Position numbers and translations under genes: made by a program. From Amanita rubescens (taxonomy: Eukaryota > Basidiomycota > Agaricomycetes > Agaricales > Amanitaceae), in assembly GCA_015039365.1 (NCBI GenBank), contig WION01000133.1, positions 1-64,000 of the forward strand: a stretch of DNA of 64,000 nucleotides, read 5' to 3'. The notes beneath the pieces were generated by a model. It ran no database searches. It saw only the letters and a program-made list of their open reading frames with translations, and was not told the DNA's origin. Shown one piece after another: positions 1 through 12,300 of this stretch. Position 1 is the stretch's first letter; each line of letters starts with the position of its first letter.

Positions 1-1329
1 AGAATGGTCGTCTCTGGGAATTCAGTGAGAAAGCATTAACCTTATCCGCGAGTATAAGGTATTATATTTTCTTGGTGGATACTATTCTTTCTCACCTCTT
101 GGTGCAGACAAAATTCCCCGAAATCTTCGCATCTTTGGATCGCAATGGTGATGGTACGCGATTTCAGCCTACTGTAGGGAAGGATCTGACAAGTTCGTTT
201 GAAATAGAGATGGTTAGGGTTGCAGACCTGTTTGGCGATTCTGATCCTCACAGACGCATAAAAGAGATACAGAGTTGGCTGAAGAGCAAAGGTGTCAAGG
301 AGTTTGAACCTGTTTCCCTTTTCTGCGACCAGCTATCCAAGGTGCGAAGGTCATACCTATAGCAAGAACCTACTAATGTGCATGATCAGGAAACTGTGGC
401 AGAAATTGAGAAGGTAGCCAATGACTTCAATGCTAACAGAACGTCAGCTGGCATCAAAAAGGCCATTGTCAAGGGGATACCACGACAGGCTGTGCTGAAG
501 CCATCTCATGCCATTTATCGACTTCAAAGCCAGCATTTTGCACTTGGAGATCGCGTAATAATGGTTCAAGATTCGGGAGGTGTCCCACTCTCCGTGAAAG
601 GTGTCGTTGTTGGCTTGAATTCCAAGTCTATAGACGTTGTCTGGGACGTGCCCTTCATGTCTGGCGTGACACTGGGTGACAGGTTTGTCACGCTCTGCTG
701 TTCCAGCACAACGAACTCTCATCTCATGAACTTGATAGATGTTCCCAGTACCGAGGATCAAGCGTCCCCTTTAATTCATGCCTCAACTTGACAGACCGCC
801 AGTTCATCATAGGGACCAGCCCCAAAGAACCACGGCAACCATTCAAGCCCCGGTCCGGACCTTATCCAGAAGTCAAACCACCTCCTGGACAGCGACCAGC
901 GGCTGGATTCCGACCTCACGTGGCCGCGACGTAAGTTATCCGTTATGTTTTAGCGATTTTTATCATTGACGGCATCGACCTAGTCCCCAAGCAACTGTGC
1001 AAATCATGACTAATCCAAATAGGGCTACGCGCGGTACCTATGCTAATAATCGTTCCGCAACACATCATCACGCAGCTGCCGCTGAGCGTCCGTCCAGCGG
1101 TGAAGTGACCAAATCTGAAGCGTCTTCCCCGCAGGCGGACAACTCGCCATACGCGGGTTATGGACGGGGTCAGTTCCATCGTGGAGTAAGCCGAGGAGCA
1201 TACCAGCCTCGAGGAGGTCGCGGTTATAGCCATTACAACCATTACGCGCAGTCAGAACGTGGCCGGGGAAGTATGAGAGGTGGTTATCGTGGCAGAGGAC
1301 GAGGATCAGCATCTCAAACACCGATGTGA
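1..1329 (+). CDS. xrn1: 5'-3' exoribonuclease Xrn1, C-terminal part (5' end outside window)
   Basis: This is the C-terminal third of the cytoplasmic 5'-3' exoribonuclease Xrn1, which degrades decapped mRNA. The window opens inside the coding sequence. I read exons to 341, then 390-682, 739-930 and 984-1329, joined by short GT-AG introns of 48, 56 and 53 nt; all junctions keep one frame. The second exon holds the conserved SH3-like block (ALGDRVIMVQDSGGVPL and the following VVWDVPF), followed by CSQYRG across the next junction. The tail is basic and rich in Arg-Gly (RGGRGYSHYNHY, GGYRGRGRG), typical of the low-complexity end of fungal Xrn1. A further intron near 25-107 is possible, but the frame is also open without it. 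The stop is at 1327-1329. The nuclease domain is not in the window, so activity cannot be judged. Confidence 0.85.
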
Positions 1330-1953
1330 CGGCAATGTCGAGAATACGCATCGAAGCGCGGCCCAAAAAGTTGGAACAACCGGATAATGCTCAAGCCGGA
1401 CGCTCGATTAATAATATTATCATACCCCTATCGCGCCGTAATGCATGTATACATTCCTCATGACTGCTACGAGTGTCAGGATGAGAGCCTTACGTTGATG
1501 CTCGATGTCAATGACCCCAATGCAGCGCAGTGGACCATATTGGTTAACGTAGATATGGTCATATGACACCAGTTTTATTCAAAAGCAAAGAAGGGCTTCA
1601 CGCCCTTCTTGTACTGATGTTTATATCGGAGGTTAGACTAGGCACGAGGCTCACACGCCCGTACGCCGCATACGATCATCCGGGCACGAATCATTGGAAT
1701 GCGATGTTTTCCCTCGCCCAAGATGACACCCATTGAATAAATTGCGTGGGTGAGACCTGGAGCCATCGTGCGGTGTTGTTCGCATCCGTTCAAGCTGTCA
1801 AGTTTATTGACATGTCTTTCATATAATAACTAGAACGCACCTCTGGGCGCGATTACGGCCCGTCCTGCTTAAATTTCACGGGATTACGGTCTTTACAATT
1901 CTTTCCCTCTCCCCTTCGCTTCCGTGATACCGGTGTGAACATCAGGGACAGTA
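1330..1953. other. Intergenic: xrn1 3' flank and SLATT1 promoter
   Basis: No coding signal is seen on either strand. The stretch should hold the 3' UTR of the exoribonuclease and the promoter of the SLATT gene that starts at 1954. A pyrimidine-rich run (about 1900-1922) lies just upstream of that start, as is common in basidiomycete promoters. Confidence 0.5.
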
Positions 1954-3139
1954 ATGGACCCTCAGCAAACCCCGGAAACTAGGAAACCAGCCGAAGCCAG
2001 CATCGAATCCGAACAACATGAGTCCAGCACCTCAAGTGAACAAGCTGTGAATGCCACGTCGCCAGAAGCGCAACAATATCCACTCTTAACTGTGGAAACG
2101 CCGCGAGGCTCACCCCAACGGGCCCCTCTCACAGAATCTCGACCGTTGCAGGCTCCCATGCCCGTCGCGCGTCAGACATCGGACCAGCCCCACGGGTATG
2201 CAGAGAGGCCTGGATACGAGGCCATGGCGCCTTCTAGTCCACATTGGGGAGAGGGGCCCAATCGGTACCCATTGTTGCGAATAGGCAGCACTGAACGCGT
2301 GCATGCCAGGCCGAGAACGGGCGATTCCGCGCGTCGATCAACTTACCATGTTGATTCGAGTCGATATCCAGGAATTCAAGTAGAACAAATTGTAAGTTTC
2401 TTTTATGAAAGGACAATGAGTAGTAATTTGGTAATTCGAAGTGACTCACGCGCTTGATAGGGCTCTCCTTCTCTCCGACCGAAAGTCAAGGCTCGTCTAC
2501 AATCACTGGTTATCGAAGCCAAGAAGAAGAGAGACTGGTGCAATAAAACGGCCAACGGCGCGAAATGGGGTATCAATTTCGTCGCAGGCATTTCAGTTTT
2601 CTTGGGTGCGATGACGACGGGCGCATCTGCCATACGTTTGGACGGTAAGAATGTAAGTTATACAAGTCGATTCAAGAAACATTGGCTAACCATGAACGTT
2701 CTCAGTTGGGAATTGCGACGACGATACTTGGTGAGAGTCACGTCCACGTGCGAATATTTTCGGTAATCTAAAAATATGTCAAGGTATATTGTCCACGTTG
2801 GCAGGCGCTTTCCTAACGAAAGTGAGAGCTGATCAAGAGCCGGAACGGTCTATACGCCTCGCTGATAGACTTAACATATTCATACGCAAATGCGAGGATT
2901 TCGTTATTGATTATGGTGAGGAAGATGGCAGCAAACCTGAGTTCGAGACCAAGATCAACGGGTTCCGTCAAGAGTATGAGGGAGTATCGGGAAGCAATAC
3001 AAGCAGGTATGTCTGTTTCGTATATTTCCGTTCTGCCATCTGACACTCGCTGATTAGCGTGTTCAGCGTTAATCCAAGCCCCACAGACAAGGAAAAAGAG
3101 AAGGCCAACGACAGGGAAAAATCGGCAGCTCAGCCTTAG
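1954..3139 (+). CDS. SLATT-domain membrane protein 1 (fungal SLATT family)
   Basis: Five exons (1954-2391, 2461-2652, 2706-2730, 2784-3006, 3067-3139) sum to exactly 317 codons, giving 316 aa. Residues 1-146 are Ser/Pro/Glu-rich and look disordered. A basic helix (about 147-175) follows, then two close hydrophobic segments: GINFVAGISVFLGAMTTG, and LGIATTILGILSTLAGAFL leading into TKVRA. A charged helical tail (RKCEDFVIDYG) ends the protein. This pattern fits the fungal SLATT family (SMODS/SLOG-associating two-TM effector). Bacterial SLATT proteins are predicted membrane effectors in nucleotide-signalled conflict systems; the fungal role is not established, so a death or immune role is inference. 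A paralogue with the same exon pattern lies at 13098-14179 on the other strand. A NACHT-WD40 gene starts about 0.9 kb downstream. Confidence 0.72.
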
Positions 3140-3996
3140 TCGGTTTAGAGCTTGCAATTGCATTTTCATTTATTATTGAACTCGGACTCGCTAACGCCCT
3201 ATTGTATACACGCCCGTTTAAAATAGTTACAATACTTCTATTCACGGTATATTATTGCACTGTATCGTACAGAATCAAACGCACAGTTATGAGGACTGAA
3301 GTACATCAAGTCGCTGCTCCCTACCATGCATATCGCTCTCATAGAAGGCCTCACGGCCAGGGAATTGATCTTTCGTGCCAAGCGACTAGCGCTCGTGTGC
3401 ACGACCTGGGGTCATCGTCGGTATTCTGTTCTTCTTAGGAGTGCCTTTACCGCAATTGTACCTTCAAGATGAATTTGCTTTAAAAGGTTGCAGGGAAGGG
3501 TCGCTGGTAACCGGTACTAACCGGTAAACACTGGAGGAAAAGTTAAAGCTAGAATCATACTGAGTATCAGCCCAACATCTGACCCAGTATCGGTCCGCCA
3601 TCCAATGGTTTCGCTGCATTGACATGGCGGCCAGAATCTGCCAGAATGGTAAGAGTGCTTAAATCAATCCAACCGTCGGATCACGAATGATCGGGGTGTT
3701 TTTGTCCAGTTCTGCTCAACACAAGTGGTAGTTTAAATAAAGCAGTTGGGTGAGCAGCAATATCAGCACAGCGCAGTAAGGTAACAGAGGGGACTCCGCC
3801 AGTGCGGGCATGTTGATTTGATCTATTCCGTGACATCATGTGACACTGGAGTGGTATGTCATCAACCTGAATGACCATTGACCGCCGGCGTTGGCAGTGC
3901 ACAGTGCACTGATTCCAAACAACTAACTGCTTCTCGTATTACTGCGCTCCTCAGCTTGTTTGCTATCGGGTGGTGATTGATTCTTGAAATATCGCT
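3140..3996. other. Intergenic with upstream part of the inverted duplication
   Basis: No gene is supported. The part from about 3690 onward is recognisably similar, inverted, to about 26430-26620 upstream of the second NACHT-WD40 gene, including a TGTCCAGTTC...CATGTTGATTTGATCT series of matches. The duplication therefore included promoter sequence. The ORF-like stretch at 3202-3438 has no protein character. Confidence 0.55.
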
Positions 3997-6900
3997 ATAC
4001 TGCAATCCTTTACCTCGAAACTAGGCCAAAAGCCCCACAGGATTGATAGTAAGGCAAGGCTGAAGGACGCATTTGTTATTGCTATCGATGGACTTCACGA
4101 GGTGCTTCAGCTTGTGAAACAGCTTCCAACAAGCGTAGGACCCCCTGGGCTACATGCTGGAATCGCTGGGTTGTTATTCGTTCTCGAAGCGATTCAAGTA
4201 CGTTTTATTTATGCTCGAACTAACCCTTCCTATGCCAACGGCTATATTAGCAAACGGCTCAAAACGCAAATGACATCGAACAATTGGCGATACGTATACG
4301 AAAGTTATCATCGATCCTTGAAAAATTGCAACATGAAAAAACGCTCTCACCATCAATCGTCGCCCGAATGGATCGACTGTCTGAGTAAGCTCGTCTCACA
4401 AGCCACTTACAGAATTGGTCTGAAAATGTCCATAGAGAGTGGAATAATGACATTGAAGAGCTAAAGAAGCTTGCATCTCGCTCTCTCGCAAGGCGTCTCA
4501 TTCAGCGCAGCGGCGATGCAAAGGCGATAAGCGATCGCATTCAGTCGGTTACATGGTCAATTCAGAATTTAACGGTGCGGTCCATAATGACGTGATACAA
4601 TCGTACTCATTGCTACCTAATCCAGGTTGAAAGTATGCTAGCTATTGAGTTCACGCTCGATGTAAGTTGCTTTATTTGAAACTTGATAAAATCGGCTCTC
4701 ATACCCTCTTAGGAACTCGGCAGACTGTATCAAGAGGGCTTCAAATCGCTGGAACAAAAGGTTGACATTGTGAGCGAGCAGGTGGCACGTGTATCTCAGG
4801 TTCGTCAATGAATATGACTTCCGGAGCTTGTCGTTGAATTTTATATATTCTTTAGCAACTAAATGTCATGCCAGACTTGCAAGGTGACCGATAACCATTG
4901 TTGAAAAGCCAGAAATTCAACTGACATTTTAAGATGGGTGTCTTCCTCACGCGATTCTCGCTCCGTTTAATCATGTTGCTCGAGATCTTTGTTTGCACGG
5001 GACAAGGACCGATGTTCTTGCTCAAATATTTGCTTGGTTATCACCTGATTCACCAGTCTGCAACGATACCGTGGATTCTCGCATTTTCTGGATCAACGGA
5101 ACTGCAGGAACGGGCAAGACGACCATTGCGCACACCGTTTCCACCACCTGCAAGGAGCGTGGCATCCCAGGAGCCAGCTTTTTTTGTTCGCGCGACAGTG
5201 CGGACTGCAGCAATCCAAAACTTATCTTCACCACGATTGCCTATCAGCTCGGGCAGTTATTCCCTCTATTCAAAGACGAAGTCGCTGCAGTACTCAGGTC
5301 AAATCGCGAAATAGGATTCTCAGATTTATCGTACCAGCTCAAGGAACTCGTCGTGGCGCCTCTTCGTACGATCGGGGACTCCATTACGCCCTGCGTGGTT
5401 GTCATCGATGCTCTTGACGAGTGCAAGGATGATAGTACCATATCAGTGGTCCTAGCGTCCCTCTCTATGCACGTAGCCGAACTTTCTCCTTTGAAATTCC
5501 TGATCACGAGTCGTCCTGAACGGCACATCACTCGTGGATTCACGTTGGAAAGTTTGGACCCAGCAACAAGGCGTCTTATTCTGCATGAAGTGGAGCTCGG
5601 CGTCGTGCAAACCGACATCGAGCGCTACGTTACTGCTCGTCTGAAAGAAATCAGCGAATTTTACAGTTTACCAGCATCGTGGCCGTCCACATCAGACATC
5701 CAAGCTCTGACAACGAAATCTTGCGGCCTTTTCATTTTTGCAGCGACATCAGTCCGCTTTATCGGGGACCGTAACTACAGTAATCCTCAAAATCAGCTTA
5801 CTAAACTACTGCAGAGTACAATACCAATTCTCGAAAGCTCCTCCCCCTACGTTTGCCTTGATTCACTTTATGCGCGAGTCTTGACCAACGCGTTTCCTAA
5901 CATCTCGCCTGGTCTTGCTGGACGGCTGAAGATAATTCTAGGCAGCATTATATTCCTCCAAAATGCGCTGTCACCATGCGACCTCGAGCGGTTGCTGAAT
6001 GTAAATAAAGATCGCAACAACTCACCTCCGAGCAGCGTCCGTTGTACTTTGGTGCACCTCCATTCTGTTGTTATTGTACCGGAAGATGACGAGCGTGTGA
6101 TACGCGTGCTGCACCCATCGTTCCTCGACTTTTTCACCAACCGCGATCGCTGCCGGAATCCAAGGCTTGTAGTGGACGCTGGCGCACAACACGCGTTACT
6201 TGCACATGCGTGCCTCCGTGCCATCAACTTCGAGCTCAAACGAAATCCTTGCCGAATCGAGAGCCCAACGATCCATAATAGCGAAGTTGCTGACCTTCCT
6301 ACGCGTATTAAGGAGCATATTCCCGCCCATGTTCAATATGCGTGCCGACACTGGGCGTCACATCTGACAAGTACGATGCTCTCTGGCAGCCTCCTTAAAC
6401 AGCTAGAGCAGCTATGTACGGTAAATTTACTGCACTTGGTGGAATCCTGCAGCCTATTGGGCGATCTCCGAAATCTGTTGATATCTTTAGATGTTGCCCA
6501 GCGCATACTTACAGTACGTGGTATTGGCTTAACCTAGTATGACTGCTGATTGATATTCACTTTTCAGACGAATATCAGCAAGGATATTAGGGATATAATA
6601 ACATTACTGAATGATTGCGAACATTTTGTTCGTGAATTCTTCGCGGTCCTGAGCAGCTCTTCCCAGCAGGTATATCACTCGGCACTGATGTTTACACCAA
6701 GCGAAACATTATTTTGGGAGAAGTATGGTAATAAACTGCCTCGGATTGGGATGCAGAATGGATGTCAGAAGAAGTGGAATTTATTTGTGCGAACAATGGA
6801 GGGTCATTCCAGTACTGTTACATCGGTTGCATTCTCCCCAGATGGCACACGTACCGTGTCGGGATCCCATGATAAGACACTTCGATTGTGGGATACAGTC

Positions 6901-7993
6901 AGTGGTGCTCATCTCAATACCCTCGAAGGGCATTCCGATTGGGTTAAGTCTGTCGCATTCTCCCCGGATGGCACACGTATTGTGTCGGGATCCAATGATG
7001 GGACAATTCAACTGTGGGATGGAGTCAGTGGTGCTCATCTCAACACCCTCAAAGGGCATTCCCGTGGTGTTGAGTCAGTTGCATTCTCCCCAGATGGTGC
7101 ACGCATCGTGTCGGGATCCAATGATGAGACACTTCGACTGTGGGATGCAGTCAGTGGTGCCCATCTCAACACCCTCAAAGAGCCAAATTCCTATTGTGGG
7201 GTTCGGTCCGTCGCATTCTCCCCAAATGGTACACATCTTGTGTTGGGATCCAGTGCTAGGACACTTCGACTGTGGGATGCAATCAGTGGTGCTCATTTCA
7301 ACACCCTCGAAGGGCATTCCAGTTGGGTTCAGTCTGCTGCATTCTCCCCAGATGGTACATGCATTGTGTCAGGATCTGATGATAAGACACTTCGATTGTG
7401 GGATGCAGTAAGTGGTGCTCATCTCAACACCCTCAAAGGGCATTCCGATAGGGTTCAGTCTGTCGCATTCTCCCCAGATGGCACACATATTGTGTCGGGA
7501 TCCACTGATAGGACACTTCAACTGTGGGATGCAGTCAGCGGTGCTCATCTCAACGCCCTCAAAGGGCATTCCCGTGATGTTCAATCAGTCGCATTCTCCC
7601 CAGATGGCACACGTATTGTGTCAGGATCATACGACTATACACTTCGACTGTGGGATGTAGTCAGCAGTGCTCATGTAGGAACTCTTGATAACTACGGTAC
7701 TAGCGTCACATTTGCGGATTTCGATTCTGTACTGGGCGTGCTTTCCGGCAAGTTACCATTATTTCAATGTTTGCCTCTATACTCATGTAATGACTTTACA
7801 TTTCATAGATCGGCGAGATGCGTTTCATTACATCATGGAGTCGGATGGCTGGATTTATCTTGTCAGCCCTCACCAACGGCTATGTTGGATTCCTGTCGAA
7901 TGCCGAGGAGTGTTGGTGTCAGATGGCAAACGAGGTGTTTTGAGTACTGAAGATGGACGGGTAGTCATTCTTGATTTTTCCAGCGTACTTTGA
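3997..7993 (+). CDS. NACHT-WD40 NLR-like protein (NLR1), start codon lost and C-terminus frameshifted
   Basis: A fungal STAND/NLR-type protein. N-terminal exons (3997-4197, 4251-4384, then small exons to about 4890) encode a helical domain: GLHAGIAGLLFVLEAIQ, DIEQLAIRIRKLSSILEKL and a coiled stretch ending VSEQVARVSQ. This resembles MLKL/HeLo-like four-helix modules (inference). The NACHT exon (to 6513) has Walker A (NGTAGTGKTT), Walker B (VVVIDALDECKD) and LITSRPE. After an intron at 6514-6567 come seven near-identical WD40 units (GHS..V.SVAFSPDGT, TLRLWDAVSGAH). Such proteins act as sensors of non-self and cell-death switches in fungi. Two defects are visible: the codon matching the paralogue's ATG is ATA at 3997-3999, with an in-frame stop four codons upstream, and a length change near 7790 shifts the last ~60 codons into another frame (stop at 7948-7950; the original frame ends at 7993). 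The gene may be a pseudogene or have an altered N-terminus. Confidence 0.72.
6793..7680 (+). repeat. WD40 repeat array of NLR1, 7 units of about 126 bp
   Basis: Tandem units of about 42 codons encode highly similar WD40 repeats. Variation clusters at a few positions, such as the two residues after GHS and those before TLRLWD. The fourth unit has an irregular start (KEPNSYCGV in place of KGHSxxV). High identity between units is typical of repeat arrays that evolve by concerted exchange in fungal NLR genes. Confidence 0.85.
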
Positions 7994-8134
7994 CACCTTT
8001 GAACTGATCTAATGTATTCCGACTGTACGCCGACACGAAGCGCAGGCCTCCCGAATCGTAACGCCGGATCCAAATATGTCGCAACACTCCTCCTACGCGA
8101 CACGTTGCGCAGGTCGGAGACCGCTGTTCTGAGC

Positions 8135-8212
8135 TCGTACCCTTGGCGTAGGCACAGAGCATGTCATCTGGGCTGGTGGAGTCCGTAGCCGGGGCAGCGG
8201 TGAAGGGAGAAC
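8135..8212 (+). repeat. Dispersed ~80 bp repeat, copy 1
   Basis: Shares the core GCATGTCATCTGGGCTGGTG and CAGCGGTGAAGGGAGA with copies at about 19118-19205 and 21515-21600, all in the same orientation. On the minus strand the copies read as coding-like sequence around SPDD...YAER. It lies about 140 bp after the NLR1 coding end. Confidence 0.6.
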
Positions 8213-8289
8213 TTCGCCTGGTCTAAATATGCGACCAACCTCAGCCAAATGACCTCTCCCTCGGGCCACCTGTCCCCATCGCCGCTTCC

Positions 8290-8510
8290 CCAAGCACGAC
8301 CGCTTCTCTCAAGAATGCCGATCATCTCAAATCTCTGGGAGCAGCCCACGTTATCAATCGTCATCTATCCACCAAGGTCCAAACCCTTACCGCCGAAGTA
8401 ACCAAGATCTTGATTGGGCGGCCATTATGTCATGGATCCTCGCAAATGCAGAGGCAGGTCAGATGGCTTATGATCTTCTGCTGGTTAACTCCTGTCGGTC
8501 GGAAGTGACT
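8290..8510 (+). pseudogene. MDR-type oxidoreductase fragment
   Basis: One frame reads TASLKNADHLKSLGAAHVIN and continues in another frame to AEAGQMAYDLL. This matches the cofactor-domain part of basidiomycete medium-chain (zinc-type alcohol dehydrogenase/enoyl reductase-like) proteins, where a K-x-LGA-x-HVID motif follows the Rossmann fold. There is no start, no N-terminal domain and at least one frame change, so this is a short relic. Related sequence lies at 62111-63300 (pseudogene), and an apparently intact gene starts at 63708. Confidence 0.6.
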
Positions 8511-8519
8511 TGATCCAGA

Positions 8520-9397
8520 ATAAGGTCGAAGGAAAGAATAGATTCAACGTTTATGGGCGGGCTAGTTAGCGGGTATTCTAAAAGCCTTGGCTGGGGCAAA
8601 CTCGACGCTCGTTGGACGACAAATGAAATCCCGTTAGCACATGAGCTTTGAATCCATAGATTTCACCAGCTTGTCGAGTCATCGAGCAACGAATAGAACA
8701 TTGCATTTTTTATTCGTTTTACAGCGAGTCAGTGCCTCAGCTACCGGATGAACTTTCCTCCTGTATATACCTGTCATACGCGTTATCGATCTAGCCGCTG
8801 ACGCCATGATGGCCACAGCATCGGATCTCAAAAATTTGTGCAGTCGATGAAAATTGTAGGTCCATTGCGTGCCTGATAGACTTCTTTGCAAGGGTCGATT
8901 GAATGGCAAAGGTCATCTTTGGTTGCAAAGGCATGTTTTCCAATTGATCTCGAATCTCCGATGACCTGAAATGACTCGAATCCCCCATGTCGTGAGAAGA
9001 TGCGGTGACTTGGCGGCTCTTGGCTCTACTGCGCACATCATGACCTGGTTGTTGCCAATTGATAAGGAGCGTGGATAAAGTACGCCCGGTGGCCGTCGTT
9101 GAATACATGTTGACCGGTGACCGGGCAAGATAAGAGACCGGTGCTGGTCGAACCGGCTTTTGAAGCTGGATAAGGTATTGCACAGCCCCGGTGCGAAAGT
9201 AGGGTGCCGAAACGCGTCTGAAAATATGCCACTCACTGCTGTTTGACATCGGCAGAAGCCGCAGCCCGGCCGAACGCGTCAGTGTCCGGAAAAGGAAATA
9301 TCGACTGAGCCCATTAAATTGTCTTAGCCTGGCACTCATTCATTCACAAGGCTACGCAATTCAGTGCCCGTCCGTCAGCGCTTCAGCTGTGAACGTT
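8520..9397. other. Upstream region of the Zn2Cys6 regulator
   Basis: No supported gene. A 182-codon minus-strand frame exists (8791-9339), but its composition is not protein-like and it ends 58 bp before the transcription-factor start, so I treat the stretch as promoter and flank. It borders MDR debris on the left. Confidence 0.4.
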
Positions 9398-12300
9398 ATG
9401 TCGTCAAACGAAGAAGATAACAATGACTTGGATTTCGGCTCCAGCGCCCTTGCGCAGGGATCGAAAAAGCGGCGCGTACAACGGGCTTGCGACATTTGCA
9501 GGAGGAAGAAGAGTGTGTGATTCATTCAACGTTCGAATTTATAGCTAACCCTTCGGTGCTTCGGGCACATTGCGAAGTTCGATGTGAGTCAGCGCGCCGC
9601 CGGTCGCAAATCCCGCTTACGTTGACATCAATAGGCGATGGCGGACAACAACCCAATAATCATTGTTCCAATTGCGCCACATATACTTTACCTTGTACTT
9701 ATGTAGAAGCAGCAAAGGTAGATTTGAATCTCACTTGTCCTCGCTCGCGTGCTGAATTCTGCGCAGAAGAGGGGTCCTCCAAAAGGGTTTGTGTTACTCG
9801 CTTCACTCGCTCTATTCGCTTCGACATTAACAATCGGTATTAGATACGTCGAATCCCTGGAAATTAGAGTTCAGAAACTTGAAAATCTATTGCGAAAAGT
9901 CAGTAGGCGCATTGTTTGATTATTCGGCAACTTTACCAATGCACCCTAGATCTGCCCAGACAAGGGAATTCTGAGGGAACTGAATGCTTCATTGGATTCA
10001 TCTGAATCTTTCCAGAATCCAAGTTCATTAGTAGGGTCGCAGTCCAGCGTTGTTCCAAATTCATTCAACTATCGAGAGATTACCACGAGTGCCCTCCGAA
10101 AGGTAGACGTGGTCACAAAGGAGGAGCCGGAGGACGACAGCGCGCACCTCATTCTTGCCGACAACCTTAGACGTTTAACCATTGACCCTCATGAATATCG
10201 GTTCTTCGGAAAGAGTAGCGGTGCCATGCTGATTCAGACTGCAATGGAGCTCAAACACGAATATACCGGCAATGATTCAGATGAGGGTAAGAAACCAGTG
10301 CTTAAAAGCAAACGTCCAGAATATTGGGCCATTAAACCAGTAAGTCTATCATGATTGAAGTCTCGAACTTTAAATAACGTGACGAATAGTGGGAGCAATC
10401 TACCGCCGTTGCTCAGCTACCGGAATATTCGTTCCCTCCGGATGATCTTGTCCCGTCTCTTATTGATCTATACTTCCAAAATCTTAATCTATTCTTTCCG
10501 TTACTTCACCGACCCACTTTCGAGCGCTGCGTTGGGGAAGGCTTACACCATAGCGATTTCGTATTTGGAGCTGTCTTACTTCTTGTGTGCGCCGTTGGCT
10601 CTCGACATTCGGATGACCCTCGTGTATTACTCGATGAAGATGACGGTCGTCACAGCTCTGGTTGGAAGTGGTTCGAGCAGGTACAGCTGGTTAGGAAATC
10701 GCTTTTGGAGCCTCCCGGCTTGCATGATTTACAGCTGCATTGTGTGAGTTTCGTGGGCAATTCTCTCTACCAATTGCAATTCTGATCTTATTCGGTTCAG
10801 CTTTCGGTCCAGTATCTACAAGGCACTTCTGCTCCTCACACGTGCTGGACCATGGTTGGGATCGGTATACGTCTTGCTCAAGATGTGGGAGTGCATAGGA
10901 AGAAAGCGCAGGTAGGGGAGTGGACCATCGAGGACGAGCTTCGGAAGAGAGCATTCTGGTACGCACTGTTATTCGTTCATCAGCCAGTCTAAACTCCCAC
11001 GACCTCAGGGTGCTTGTTTGTATGGACAGGGTCCTGAGCTGTGGTCTCGGAAGGCCGTGCGCGATCCAAGATGAAGAGTGAGCGGTGCTTTCAACCAAAC
11101 TCCCCACGAATACTTATCCGTTCGACAGCTTCGACGTTGATTATCCACTTGAAGTCGATGATGAGTACTGGGAGCATCCGGATCCGAAGCAGAGGTTCAA
11201 ACAACCCCCTGGAAAGCCATCCCTCGTCACATCATTTAATTTATTTGTCAAGCTGAATCAACTACTTGCATTCACACTGAGGACAATCGTGAGCGCACAG
11301 TATTTTAAGATAATGTCACCGGGCTGAGTCTCTCTAGTATTCAATCAACAAATCCAAAGTTCTTCTCGGATTTGTAGGAGAGCAATGGGAACAGCATATT
11401 GTTTCCGAGCTGGACTCTGCGTTGAATAGATGGGTGGATTCGGTGCCGGATTCTCGTAAGCCCTCTCTCTTTTCGTGAAACATTCGAGTTTCTCATGATA
11501 GTAGTGCGCTGGGACCCTAAGCGAGAGGATTCGCTCTTATTCCAGCAATCAGTTCTCCTATATGCAACCTATTATCACCTACAGATCCTGATACATAGAC
11601 CGTTCATACCTTCTCCCCGAAAACCGTCGCCTTTATCGTTCCCATCCCTCGCGATATGCACGAACGCAGCGCGATCATGCAGTCACGTAGTAGAAGTGAT
11701 GAGGAAGCGAGACCTTGGTCCTGCACCATGGGTAATGGTTCGTATCTTTACCTTTTCCAACAGCACCTCTTTTGACTGGTTATATAGATGGCTGTATTCA
11801 CGTCCGGCATCGTACTACTCCTGAACATCTGGGGCGGGAAGCGATCCGGTCTATCTACAGATACACAAAAGGAGATGTCCGAAGTACACAAGTGCATGGC
11901 GATTCTGCGGTTGTCTGAAGAACGGTAAGCAACTGGTTTATAGCGTAACGACTGAGGTCTGATTCTCTACAAGCTACTACTCAGCCGGCCGGTTATGGTA
12001 AGATATCTTTCCATTCTCTTATCTTCTGCAACCTGATGTCGCCAGGGACATATTATACGAGCTGGCTACCGTTGGCGAACTGCCGCTCCCACAGGGAAGT
12101 CCACCATTTTCAAACAAGCGTGAACGAGACGAAGATACATCCTTGGAAACCACCCCTTCTCCATCAGGTCTAGGCGATATGTTTGACGGACCGCGGCCTA
12201 TTATTGGATCCAAGCGAGTTTCTCGTGTATCGTCCCAACAATATGAAGGTGGTGGTGGTGGTGTCCCACAACGCCATTTGCCCGTATATAGCGCCGAGCT

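Larger units (their letters stand above)
3690..7993 (+). repeat. Left arm of a large inverted duplication (NACHT-WD40 gene plus promoter)
   Basis: This segment matches 21715-26620 in inverted orientation over the promoter, all N-terminal introns, the NACHT region and the WD40 array. Exon-intron boundaries coincide, and even intron sequence is alike (for example the introns that end at 4250 and 4437). The arms differ in WD40 repeat number, in several small indels and in their distal flanks. They are separated by about 13.7 kb. Confidence 0.85.

Noticed and set aside
7772..7793. A 22-nt GT...AG stretch that would repair the NLR1 C-terminal frame as an intron
   Set aside because: Far shorter than any intron in the window (about 45 nt or more), so a frameshift is more likely.
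8791..9339. 182-codon minus-strand ORF upstream of the transcription factor
   Set aside because: No domain, no splice pattern, unusual composition, and it occupies the promoter of the regulator gene.
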